A stretch of DNA of 64,000 nt from Methanospirillum purgamenti (GTDB taxonomy: Archaea > Halobacteriota > Methanomicrobia > Methanomicrobiales > Methanospirillaceae): the NCBI RefSeq assembly GCF_018502485.1, contig NZ_CP075546.1; one strand, 5' to 3'. Positions 1 to 8,104 of the stretch are shown here, piece after piece. The notes under the pieces are model-generated. The model did not search any database, was not told the DNA's origin, and saw only the letters and a list, made by a program, of their open reading frames with translations. Each line of letters starts with the position of its first letter. Within the stretch, counting starts at the first letter, position 1. A program made the position numbers and the translations under genes.

Positions 1-68
1 ATTTAACTTTCGCATTATAAAATCAGCGAAAGGTAAGATATCTATTGATTCGAGATCATTAGTACTTG

Positions 69-932
69 ATGTACCTTCTTTTATGTCCCTGTATAAAAAA
101 TCCAGAATTACGTGCAAGGGGAATTACTCATCAAAATGATTTAGATGTCTTTTATCAGGTCTTATTACGATGTAAAACTTTTAAAATACCAATAAAAATG
201 CTTCCCTGTGCAGAGACTATTTTTCTTGGACCTAATCATGAACCTGGTCATTTTATTGGCAGACTGGATTCTCCAGATTTTTCTAATCTTATATCTAAAC
301 TTGAAGATAAGATTCGTGATGAATGGAAAAATGAAGGTTTGCCATATGCGATTATTGGAGTTGATTCATCTCCGGTTTGTGGTGTCCGGTACACCTGGTA
401 TGGTTCTGTAAATGGTTCTGATGCAAAGATCCCTGGGAGAGGGTTCTTTTTACAACGTTTTCCAGAAATACTTGCATATGATGTTTTTGAAGCAGCGTGT
501 TGGAAAGTATATCTGGCTGCTCCGTTATTTTCTGAAGCTGAATGCGATTTTAATAGAAAATTAGCTGACATAATATCCGGCTATGCAATGCAGGTTCATC
601 TTCCCCAGGATTGTGGAGATTCAGAGCATTCACGAACCATTTCTATTCAAAAAGAAATATTTGAAAAAAATCTACAAGCAATTGACAATGCAGATATTGT
701 TGTTGCAGTAATAGATGGTGCGGATGCAGATTCAGGAACATCATGGGAGATGGGGTATGCATTTGCCCAAAGGAAAAAGATTATTTCACTCCGAACAGAT
801 TTCAGACATGTTGGTTATAATGAGCGGGTGAATCTGATGCTTGAGCAGTCATCAGTGGTTGTGAATGATATTTCATCACTTATTCAGGCCTTACCCTGTC
901 CAATTCCGATACGGCCATTCAGAGATATGTAA
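69..932 (+). CDS. TudS-like desulfidase domain fused to nucleoside 2-deoxyribosyltransferase
   Basis: Two domains are visible in 287 residues. Residues 1-125 resemble the DUF523/TudS-related family: an N-terminal CPC (C6, C8), an LPCAET segment (C47) and a DSSPVCGV segment (C104). These cysteines could hold a 4Fe-4S cluster as in thiouracil desulfidases. Residues 146-270 look like a nucleoside 2-deoxyribosyltransferase: YLAAPLFS at the start, then DGADADSGTSWEMGYA, where the Glu after SGTSW is the expected catalytic residue. A TTG lies just before the chosen ATG; the ATG is preferred. A TATA-like ATTATAAAAT lies near base 14. The inferred role is salvage or repair of (thio)nucleobases or nucleosides. 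The domain calls are firm; the joint substrate is unknown. Confidence 0.75.
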   Translation: MYLLLCPCIKNPELRARGITHQNDLDVFYQVLLRCKTFKIPIKMLPCAETIFLGPNHEPGHFIGRLDSPDFSNLISKLEDKIRDEWKNEGLPYAIIGVDSSPVCGVRYTWYGSVNGSDAKIPGRGFFLQRFPEILAYDVFEAACWKVYLAAPLFSEAECDFNRKLADIISGYAMQVHLPQDCGDSEHSRTISIQKEIFEKNLQAIDNADIVVAVIDGADADSGTSWEMGYAFAQRKKIISLRTDFRHVGYNERVNLMLEQSSVVVNDISSLIQALPCPIPIRPFRDM

Positions 933-1086
933 TAAAATAATTTCTCATGTTCATTTCGATAAACCGGGCTTATTTACTGATATTTATACAATAAGATCAT
1001 GGTGATAAATACGGTTTGTTAGATGAAATTTGAGAAATACATCAGAATTCTATCAATAATTTTATCACGTATCTCCATTCTTCAGT

Positions 1087-2292
1087 TCATTTTTTTAAAA
1101 AATAGGTTTGAATCATTTTTATCGCACAGAATGATCCACACATTGTGCAGTTTGTATCGGTTGGAGTACCTCGTCCAGCCTCTTCCGGGTCCAGAGCATA
1201 TATTGCCTGTTCCTGAAAATTCATTCGCGCTCTGTTCTCGGCGATATGTTTGTCCTGGTCAGACACTCCGTACTTCATTGAATCTCCAATATGGGCGGCA
1301 ATACGAAAAGCCATGAGTCCTTCTTTCACTTCATCAGGAGTCGGGAGACTTTTATGTTCAGCCCTGGTGATGTAACATAGATAATCTGCCCCAGCTCCAG
1401 CGGAAAATGTTGCGCCAATTGCACCAGTAATATGATCATATCCCATGCCGACATCAGCTGGGAGTGGTCCTGCTACAAAGAGTGGAAAATCAGTCTTCTC
1501 TTTATAGTACCGGACACTTTCAGCTATTTTGTCTGCTCTGATATGTCCTCCGGCCCCTTCAATTATTACCTGAACTCCTTTCTTATGAGCCCGCTGTGCC
1601 AGCCTGATATTCTCTTCTATCTCCAGAATCTGTGCAGTATCCCGGCTATCATGGATACATCCTGATCTCATTGTATTTCCGAGAGAAAGGACGATTTTTT
1701 TAGATTTCAGTAAGGTAAGAATCTCATCAAAATGGGTAATATAGGGATTTTCCTGATTATTTTTTAGCATAAATGAAGTCATCATCGCTCCTCCTTTGGA
1801 AACAACTCCTAGTATTCGGGAACTGTGTTTCATTGCTTTTATTGTCTCAAATGAAGGGCAATGAAGAACCATTGATGAGATATCTTCTTTGACTTGTTCT
1901 TTCAGATTTTCAATAATGATATCATCTGTGAGATGATCAAGGGTATTTTCTGCAACTGCCTGGTAGAGAGGGACTGTGGTCATGGGAAGTGTTGTGACAC
2001 CAAGTATTGATCGTCTTATTTCTGGAATGTCTCCAGCAGTTGAGAGATCCGTAATAGTGTCTGCACCATAACATTCAGCAATTTTCGCTTTTTGTATCTC
2101 TTCTTCTTGAATACAATGACCGGATGAGGTACCAAGGTTTACATTTATTTTTGTCTTAAGTCCCCTTCCTATTGCAATCCCCTTATCCCCACGGTACATA
2201 ATTGCAATGGATCCTTTTTCCACTCCTTTCTGGACAAATTTATATGGCCTGTTTTCTAAATCGGATATTTTTCTTACTATTAAATTATTCAT
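1087..2292 (-). CDS. thiC: ThiC-family radical SAM enzyme (phosphomethylpyrimidine synthase or paralog)
   Basis: The 401-residue protein aligns by eye with the short archaeal ThiC type: LGTSSGH near residue 55, GADTITDLSTAGD near 77, TVPLYQAVAE near 107, AGPLPADVGMGYDHITGAIG, and a C-terminal CTMCGSFCAIKM cluster motif. ThiC converts aminoimidazole ribotide to HMP phosphate for thiamin. Two features look diverged. The usual EGPGHVP region reads EGAGGHIRAD, and the cluster cysteines are spaced CX2CX3C rather than the CX2CX4C I know for ThiC. It could therefore be a paralog such as the 5-hydroxybenzimidazole synthase (BzaF) clade of cobamide synthesis. It is divergent from the methanopterin gene at 2747, and a dyad covers its likely promoter. 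Confidence 0.75.
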   Translation of the reverse strand: MNNLIVRKISDLENRPYKFVQKGVEKGSIAIMYRGDKGIAIGRGLKTKINVNLGTSSGHCIQEEEIQKAKIAECYGADTITDLSTAGDIPEIRRSILGVTTLPMTTVPLYQAVAENTLDHLTDDIIIENLKEQVKEDISSMVLHCPSFETIKAMKHSSRILGVVSKGGAMMTSFMLKNNQENPYITHFDEILTLLKSKKIVLSLGNTMRSGCIHDSRDTAQILEIEENIRLAQRAHKKGVQVIIEGAGGHIRADKIAESVRYYKEKTDFPLFVAGPLPADVGMGYDHITGAIGATFSAGAGADYLCYITRAEHKSLPTPDEVKEGLMAFRIAAHIGDSMKYGVSDQDKHIAENRARMNFQEQAIYALDPEEAGRGTPTDTNCTMCGSFCAIKMIQTYFLKK

Positions 2293-2341
2293 TTCTTTTT
2301 CTGGAGGTAGTTATTTTACAATATTTGGCAGTGCTGAAGTA

Positions 2342-2369
2342 TGCACCATATTATTTTGTTGTTGGTGCA
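2342..2369. promoter_or_regulatory. 28-bp inverted-repeat operator candidate, copy A
   Basis: TGCACC-N16-GGTGCA. It lies 50 bp upstream of the thiC-like start and overlaps a minus-strand AT-rich, TATA-like stretch (AAAATAATATGG). The left arm continues as TGCACCATATTA, identical to copy B. The position fits a repressor site for the thiC-like gene. Confidence 0.6.
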
Positions 2370-2531
2370 TATCATTTTCTTGGATCTCATTCTATCTACA
2401 ACCCCATGAGGATAAAGAGCAATCCAGAAGACTTACAATATGGCTTCCATGATGATAATACTAAATTACCATGATTATATACTGGATAAAATGGAAACAC
2501 ATTTACTCTGAAAGAGCCGAAACACTTATGT

Positions 2532-2559
2532 TGCACCATATTACAATAGTATTGGTGCA
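2532..2559. promoter_or_regulatory. 28-bp inverted-repeat operator candidate, copy B
   Basis: TGCACC-N16-GGTGCA with the same arms and spacing as copy A, 190 bp away. Left arm TGCACCATATTA and right arm ATTGGTGCA. A further half-site TTGGTGCA sits at 2736-2743, just before the start of the gene at 2747. The remaining bases of this 454-bp divergent intergenic region are AT-rich and show no other feature. Confidence 0.6.
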
Positions 2560-2746
2560 CTATCCTCTAACAGCGAAACATGCACCTAGCACAGATTCTT
2601 CTGTACAGATCAATTCTGGTAACCCTGGAAAAATCGTACAGATTTTGTAAATTGTTAGGTGAATCCATTTTTTATGAGGTCTTTATTTCTTATTCTATAA
2701 TTATGAAACATTTTTCTATACACATCACTCTGATATTGGTGCAATA

Positions 2747-4282
2747 ATGATGCAGACATCGGTTCTGGAACTTATTAATAAGATAGAACAAGAATCCGGA
2801 CAATTAACAAATCCTGAGCGTGCTCTTCTTATAACAGATGGTTCAGTTACCCGGCTTTTGGAAGCATTTGGTAATGCACCAGTCGGTGTCAGAACAATAC
2901 AGCAGAATATTATTCAGGCATCAGAAAAAATCGCAGAAATTCTTGAAGTTAAACCCGGTGAGGATGTGAATTTTCGGGAAGTAGATCTGTACAATAAAAA
3001 TGATAATCGTGTTCTGATTCATGCTATCTCATATGCACCATTGAAACATCTTCCGGCGGGTGCAATTACCCGGCTTATGAAAGAAGATGAACCGATTGGT
3101 ATGATAATGCGTGATGAAAAGATGGAATCAAGGAGAGAAATCTTATCAATACAAAAAATTTCTCTCCCATCAGATGACCTGAAAAGGAATCAAATGGCGA
3201 AATTTAATTTGAGCAGGTCATACCGGATAATTCATAATTCACGACCGATATTTTTTATTGAAGAACAAATACCTTTCCCTCTTTTTACTGAGGATACTGT
3301 GGTTAGAGTGATTACTCCTTCTCGACTTCACATCGGGCTTCTTGATATGAATGGTTCAGGAGGCAGAGTCGATGGTGGTTCTGGTATAACTCTGGAAGAT
3401 CCTGGTTTTATTTTTGAAATATCAGAAGCAGATACCTTTTCCCTGACCTCACAGGAACCAGAGGTTGCATACCAGGTGCAGCCAATCCTTGAAAAATTAA
3501 ACATGAATGGATTGTCGATACCTCCGGTACATATTCACATTCAACAATCTATTCCCTTTCATTTTGGGCTTGGAAGTGGAACCCAGGCAGCTCTTGGAAT
3601 TGCGGCCGGGATTGGGGCAATGATTGGAGCGAATTTTTCTACAGATGCTCTTATTGCCTTATCCGGAAGGGGAGGAACTTCAGGGATAGGAACAAGAGCC
3701 TTTTTTATGGGAGGATTACTCGTTGATGCTGGTCACCGGTTTGGCCCTGGCAGAAAGAAGGATTCTTTCGCACCATCAGCCTCATCATCAGGTGCAGGAG
3801 CAGCTCCTCTGGTTGGCCGGTATAATATCCCGAAAGATTGGAATTTCGTACTTGCAATACCTGATGGATTGGCAGAAATTCACGGTCAGTTGGAATATGA
3901 TATGTTTCAGAGATACTGTCCTGTTCCACAACATGAAGTTCAGGCTCTTTCTCATATTCTTCTTATGAAACTGATCCCTTCTGTAATCGAAGAAGATCTG
4001 GAACAATTCGGAGAGGCAATTAATGATTTCCAGAATTATGGGTTTAAAAAATGTGAAATCAGTCTTCAGTCACCGGTTATTACGGATATCATTGATGCCA
4101 TGAGGGATGCCGGTGCAGCCGGGGTAGGTATGAGTTCATTTGGACCGGTAGTGTATGGGGTATGTGATTCGAATACGTCTGCTATCATTTCTTCAGCTCA
4201 AAGGATTATGAATCAATGGAAAGGCGGAAAAACGATCTGCACGAAGGGGAGAAATAGGGGTGCTGATATTATGAAAACCTAA
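2747..4282 (+). CDS. mptG: Chorismate-lyase-like / beta-ribofuranosylaminobenzene 5'-phosphate synthase fusion
   Basis: A 511-residue two-domain protein. Residues about 1-178 resemble the DUF98/chorismate pyruvate-lyase fold (VGVRTIQQ near 47, RSYRIIHNSRPIFFIEE near 157-173). Residues about 185-511 form a GHMP-type beta-RFA-P synthase with TPSRLHIGLLDM (190-201), FHFGLGSGTQAALGIAAG (271-288) and SGRGGTSGIGT (306-316). Lyases of this type make 4-hydroxybenzoate from chorismate, and MptG joins 4-hydroxybenzoate or pABA to PRPP in methanopterin synthesis, so the fusion would couple consecutive steps. Two ATG codons are adjacent at 2747 and 2750. No Shine-Dalgarno is clear. A TTGGTGCA half-site abuts the start. 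Confidence 0.8.
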   Translation: MMQTSVLELINKIEQESGQLTNPERALLITDGSVTRLLEAFGNAPVGVRTIQQNIIQASEKIAEILEVKPGEDVNFREVDLYNKNDNRVLIHAISYAPLKHLPAGAITRLMKEDEPIGMIMRDEKMESRREILSIQKISLPSDDLKRNQMAKFNLSRSYRIIHNSRPIFFIEEQIPFPLFTEDTVVRVITPSRLHIGLLDMNGSGGRVDGGSGITLEDPGFIFEISEADTFSLTSQEPEVAYQVQPILEKLNMNGLSIPPVHIHIQQSIPFHFGLGSGTQAALGIAAGIGAMIGANFSTDALIALSGRGGTSGIGTRAFFMGGLLVDAGHRFGPGRKKDSFAPSASSSGAGAAPLVGRYNIPKDWNFVLAIPDGLAEIHGQLEYDMFQRYCPVPQHEVQALSHILLMKLIPSVIEEDLEQFGEAINDFQNYGFKKCEISLQSPVITDIIDAMRDAGAAGVGMSSFGPVVYGVCDSNTSAIISSAQRIMNQWKGGKTICTKGRNRGADIMKT

Positions 4283-4315
4283 TTCCATTTACTATCGAAA
4301 ATTAAGCGCTTTTGA

Positions 4316-5338
4316 TCAGGTATCTGCCTGAAAGTAACGGATGAGATATTTTCGGACCTTTTCTGATTCAACAAATCCCTTATCAAGTTCATCAACAAGT
4401 GAATCGATAATTTCTACCTGTTCTGAAATTTTTACATTTTCAGGGGTATCAGAAAATGAAGCAAGAGTCAGGATGACACTTAATGGATTTCTAATTCTAT
4501 CATTTAAAATTGCAAATTGTTCAATATTCTTATTTATCTGTTCAAAGGCATTTTTCTGAAGTTGCCTGATACCTACCCTGTCAGAGATATCCCGGGATAT
4601 CTGAATGATGAAATCTTCATTTTGAATTTTTACTATTAAAGCGGTGATTTCAACTGGAATTTTCATCCTATCCTTCGAGACTTCTGAAAATTCTCCTGTC
4701 TGAACTGGTTTAATTCGAAAATTTTTAATAAAAGACAAGAACTTACCAAATTCTTCTGGGGGAAGAATATCTGCAGGTGAAAGTGTCAATAGTTCCTTCT
4801 GAGTGTATTTTAGTCTTTTAATCGCAGATGAATTAGTCTCTATAAACCGTCCAGGGTAATATGTTTCATCTACCCGATACATTGTAACTGAGTCAAACAA
4901 ATTTTCAAAAATTATTTTGAATCTTTTTTCAGTGCGGATTAGGAGTTCTTCAGTCTTTTTCCATCTTGTGATTTTTCTAAAATATCCTAACTTCCAGGAA
5001 CAATCAGAATTTTTTGTTTTCTGAATTGTAAATTCCACAGAATGACCTTTACCTGGCCCGGAAAAAATATCAAGATCTTTATCTTCCAGGTTATGTGAGG
5101 AGAGATGATATCCCTCCAGTGAGATAATGTCTGAACTTTCAATCACTGGAATAACAACTTCCTCAATGAAACGATCAAATTTTTTTCCGATATAATCCAC
5201 ATCATTGACCGGAAATAGTTGAAAAATCCCTTTGTTCAGGTGACAAATGATATCTGAATCGTTTAAGATTATAATGCCATCTTCAATTTCTGAAGTAAGC
5301 TCATACCAGATCTGATATAAACTCTCTATGGGTATCAT
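4316..5338 (-). CDS. PAS-domain signalling protein with degenerate histidine-kinase dimerisation segment
   Basis: 340 residues. The N-terminal PAS-like segment runs about 8-130 (DGIIILNDSDIICHLNKG). A second PAS lies about 138-260 (FKIIFENLFDSVTMYRVDE, then ISRDISDR). The C-terminus (about 270-335) resembles the dimerisation helix pair of methanogen sensor kinases, with EQFAILNDRIRNPLSVI. In related kinases I expect a His where this protein has Arg in NDRIRNPL. No ATPase domain follows, so it is probably not an active kinase and may act as a sensor or adaptor. It is divergent from the STAS gene at 5470. The ligand is unknown. Confidence 0.6.
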   Translation of the reverse strand: MIPIESLYQIWYELTSEIEDGIIILNDSDIICHLNKGIFQLFPVNDVDYIGKKFDRFIEEVVIPVIESSDIISLEGYHLSSHNLEDKDLDIFSGPGKGHSVEFTIQKTKNSDCSWKLGYFRKITRWKKTEELLIRTEKRFKIIFENLFDSVTMYRVDETYYPGRFIETNSSAIKRLKYTQKELLTLSPADILPPEEFGKFLSFIKNFRIKPVQTGEFSEVSKDRMKIPVEITALIVKIQNEDFIIQISRDISDRVGIRQLQKNAFEQINKNIEQFAILNDRIRNPLSVILTLASFSDTPENVKISEQVEIIDSLVDELDKGFVESEKVRKYLIRYFQADT

Positions 5339-5469
5339 GAATTAATTTATGTATGTAATTAAATCTATATATGGAAAAAGCATTCTACCAATTATTATAA
5401 AATGTGTTGTATAAATTCGAATACCTGCACCTTTATATTACTATTCTTTTATAATGATACAGATAAAAT

Positions 5470-5877
5470 ATGGCATCTCCAGATTTCGAGACGAACATTC
5501 TCTATACATTAAAAAAAGAAGCAGGTTCTGTTCTTCCCATAGACATTTGGTATGAGGGGGAGATCTGGGTTTTTCATCCGGTGGGTTCAATTGACACTAC
5601 AACATCATCTGATCTAGAAGGAACATTGATGGAAGGCATTGCCCAGGGGATGCGATGGATTATCCTTGATCTGACTGATGTTCGGTATGTATCAAGTGCA
5701 GGAATACGTGTTTTTATTACCACAGTAAAGTCCTTAAAAAAAGAAAATGGCGAAATTCGATTTTCTACTCCTAATAAAAATGTATTAGACGTTCTTCAAT
5801 TATCTGGATTGTTAAAAATATTAAAAGTATATCCTGATAATTCAACAGCTATCAAGTCATTTGCCTGTAAAACATAA
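5470..5877 (+). CDS. STAS-domain protein (anti-sigma-factor antagonist type)
   Basis: 135 residues. A STAS fold covers about 30-130, with WIILDLTDVRYVSSAGIRVF near residues 64-83. The Ser pair at the start of the SSAG helix is where RsbV/SpoIIAA proteins are phosphorylated. In bacteria such proteins switch partners with RsbW-type kinases and are reset by SpoIIE/RsbU phosphatases. An RsbW-like protein (12990) and a SpoIIE-type phosphatase (18157) lie in this window. Archaea lack the sigma factors that bacterial systems control, so the output must differ. A TATA-like TTTTATAATG lies about 15-25 bases before the ATG. Confidence 0.75.
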   Translation: MASPDFETNILYTLKKEAGSVLPIDIWYEGEIWVFHPVGSIDTTTSSDLEGTLMEGIAQGMRWIILDLTDVRYVSSAGIRVFITTVKSLKKENGEIRFSTPNKNVLDVLQLSGLLKILKVYPDNSTAIKSFACKT

Positions 5878-5906
5878 TGTATATAAAAAATTTTCTTATT
5901 TTATTA

Positions 5907-7385
5907 TTACCTTTTTCCTACGTCATGAAGGTATTCAAAATCAATATGTCCGTTATAGGGGTCTGTTTTCAATAGTCTTACAATTACTTTTTGCCCAACT
6001 TTTAGACCTGATTCTTTTCGCATTACTCTTCCTTCTGCAGGAGGGCTGATAAGTCTGACATATGTTCCTTTTTCTGATGCACCTGTCACAAATCCCTCAA
6101 AGTTTTCTCCAATTCTTGGTTTTAGGAGGACTGCTGCTGCTGATTTTCTCATAAACCGCTCAACCTTGTTTGCTGCTTTTTCCCGACCGGAAAGCCATTC
6201 CGCTTTCTCATCCAGTTCCCTGACATGATAAGGAGATTTTGTTCCAAGAAGAACTGATTTAATGAGACGCTGGATAATAAGGTCAACATATCTCCGGTTA
6301 GGGGCAGTACCATGTGTGTAATCGGTTACTGCAAGTGCAAAGTGGCCGATTGGGGTTTTACCTGGGATGAATGGAACATACTCTCCAGAACCCATAAGTT
6401 TCACTATAGTGAGTGAGAGATCGGGGAATCGATCAGGATCAGTTTCCCGTTGTTTTGTCAGAAAAGAAGAGAGGGATTTTGCATCCGGATTGAATGGGAG
6501 TTTTTCACCGTATTTTGCTGCTACAAGTCGAATCTCTTCCCAGTATTTAGGAACTCTGACAACTCGTTGTATCATGGGTAAACCGGCGTTTTCAAGAAAA
6601 ACTACCATTGTCCCGTTAGCTGCAACCATGAACTCTTCAATAAGGCATCGTGCAGCATTTTGCTCTTGGATTACCAGGTCAGTCACCGTTTCTCCATCCG
6701 ACACCACCTGTGCTTCAAGGGTTTCAAGATCCAGGGCACCCTGTCTTCTTCGATGTGCACGAAGACGTATTGCAGCTTCATTTTGCAATTCCAGTTGTTT
6801 TTTCAGACCTTCAGTCTCTGCTACATGTGTTGGAACCGGAATCTTATCTTCAAGCCAGTCTCCGATTTCTTCATACATAAGCTTTGCCTTATTCCGGACC
6901 ACTCCCTGGTAAATATCACCTGGTCTGACTCCCCCGTCAGAAAGAACCGTGAACTCGATGATTATTGCATAACAGTCCTGAGCTGGAAGGAGTGAGGTAA
7001 TCCCTTTACAGAGTCGGTCAGGGAGCATATGAAAGGTAATAATTCCTGGATAGACCGATGTTCCATTATGTCCTGCATGTTTATCGATATAGGAATTCTT
7101 TGTCACATAATGATCAACATCTGATATGGCTACTTTTACATGAATTTCACCATTTTCACCTTCTTTTACGAACTCAATCTGGTCAAGATCTTCTGAATCC
7201 ACATTATCGATAGAGCTCCAGAGGAGTCCACGGAGATCTTTTATTCCTTTTTTAATTTTTATATGATGTTCAGGGTTTAGGTGGTTTGTTTCATGAATAA
7301 CCTCACGTGAAAACCTGGGATTAAAGCCATATCTCTCCATGGTGTCCCATGAAATCGTTTTTAGATCAACATGCTGATGTTTCAT
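5907..7385 (-). CDS. RNB-domain 3'-5' exoribonuclease (RNase II/R family)
   Basis: 492 residues. The catalytic RNB signature is clear: DLRGL at 50-54, then SIDNVDSEDLDQIE at 58-71 with the Asp cluster for Mg2+, and VAISDVDHYV at 85-94. HYTHGTAPNRRYVDL-like sequence (AVTDYTHGTAPNRRYVDLI) marks the RNB C-terminal part. The last 70 residues (GENFEGFVTGASEKGTYVRL onward) look like an S1/OB-type domain. N-terminal cold-shock domains of bacterial RNase R are absent. It should degrade RNA processively in the cytoplasm. It converges on the STAS gene with a gap of about 30 bases. Confidence 0.8.
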   Translation of the reverse strand: MKHQHVDLKTISWDTMERYGFNPRFSREVIHETNHLNPEHHIKIKKGIKDLRGLLWSSIDNVDSEDLDQIEFVKEGENGEIHVKVAISDVDHYVTKNSYIDKHAGHNGTSVYPGIITFHMLPDRLCKGITSLLPAQDCYAIIIEFTVLSDGGVRPGDIYQGVVRNKAKLMYEEIGDWLEDKIPVPTHVAETEGLKKQLELQNEAAIRLRAHRRRQGALDLETLEAQVVSDGETVTDLVIQEQNAARCLIEEFMVAANGTMVVFLENAGLPMIQRVVRVPKYWEEIRLVAAKYGEKLPFNPDAKSLSSFLTKQRETDPDRFPDLSLTIVKLMGSGEYVPFIPGKTPIGHFALAVTDYTHGTAPNRRYVDLIIQRLIKSVLLGTKSPYHVRELDEKAEWLSGREKAANKVERFMRKSAAAVLLKPRIGENFEGFVTGASEKGTYVRLISPPAEGRVMRKESGLKVGQKVIVRLLKTDPYNGHIDFEYLHDVGKR

Positions 7386-7482
7386 AATGCATCCCTGATA
7401 GAGGAATCATACCGGGCTATAGATATCTGTTCGCATTTTTCTTAGGGTATCAGTTTTCTGTTATCACATCCCATAATCTGGT

Positions 7483-8052
7483 ATGAAAAAATCAATCGGA
7501 AAGAAACCTGCAATTATTCCAACACCAGTTCTTATTATCGGAACCTATGATAAAAAAGGAAAAGCAAATAGCATGACCGCTGCATGGGGTGGAGTCTGCA
7601 GCTCTGATCCTCTCAGTATCTCCTTTTCTGTTCAGCGAACCAGGCATACACATGAGGCTTTGCTGGAAAAGAAAGAATGTACAATAAGTATTCCTTTAGC
7701 AGCCCATGTGAAAGAGGCAGATTATTTTGGGGTGTCATCTGGAAGAGATCGAGATAAATTTTCAGATACTGGTCTCACCCCGGTTCGTGCACCTTCGGTT
7801 CATGCTCCCTATGTTGATGAGTTTCCTATTGTCATCGAATGTAAAATCTCGAATGTAGTGGATGTTGGAGTGCATGACCTTTTTATCGCAGAGGTTGTTG
7901 ATGTTCTGATCGAAGATACCTGGATGAGTGCAGATGGTAAACCTGATCTTCAAAAGGCACCCTTCTTCTTTTATAATCCCCTGGATCGGTCATACTATAA
8001 AACTGGAGAATTTCTGATGGAGGGATTTTCAACCAGTAATCTCTTTAAATAA
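7483..8052 (+). CDS. Flavin reductase-like FMN-binding protein (flavoredoxin type)
   Basis: 189 residues with the flavin reductase/flavoredoxin fold. PTPVLIIGTYDKKGKANSMTAAWGG begins near residue 13; SFSVQRTRHTHEAL (about 47-60) and FGVSSGRDRDKF (about 86-97) contribute to the FMN site in this family. Such proteins carry FMN and pass electrons between ferredoxin-like donors and various acceptors. It is divergent from the RNB gene and stands alone. The physiological partner cannot be told from context. Confidence 0.7.
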   Translation: MKKSIGKKPAIIPTPVLIIGTYDKKGKANSMTAAWGGVCSSDPLSISFSVQRTRHTHEALLEKKECTISIPLAAHVKEADYFGVSSGRDRDKFSDTGLTPVRAPSVHAPYVDEFPIVIECKISNVVDVGVHDLFIAEVVDVLIEDTWMSADGKPDLQKAPFFFYNPLDRSYYKTGEFLMEGFSTSNLFK

Positions 8053-8104
8053 TTTTTTCAGAAAAGAAAATGATGTCTTGAAAAGATTAGCCATACATGG
8101 AAGG

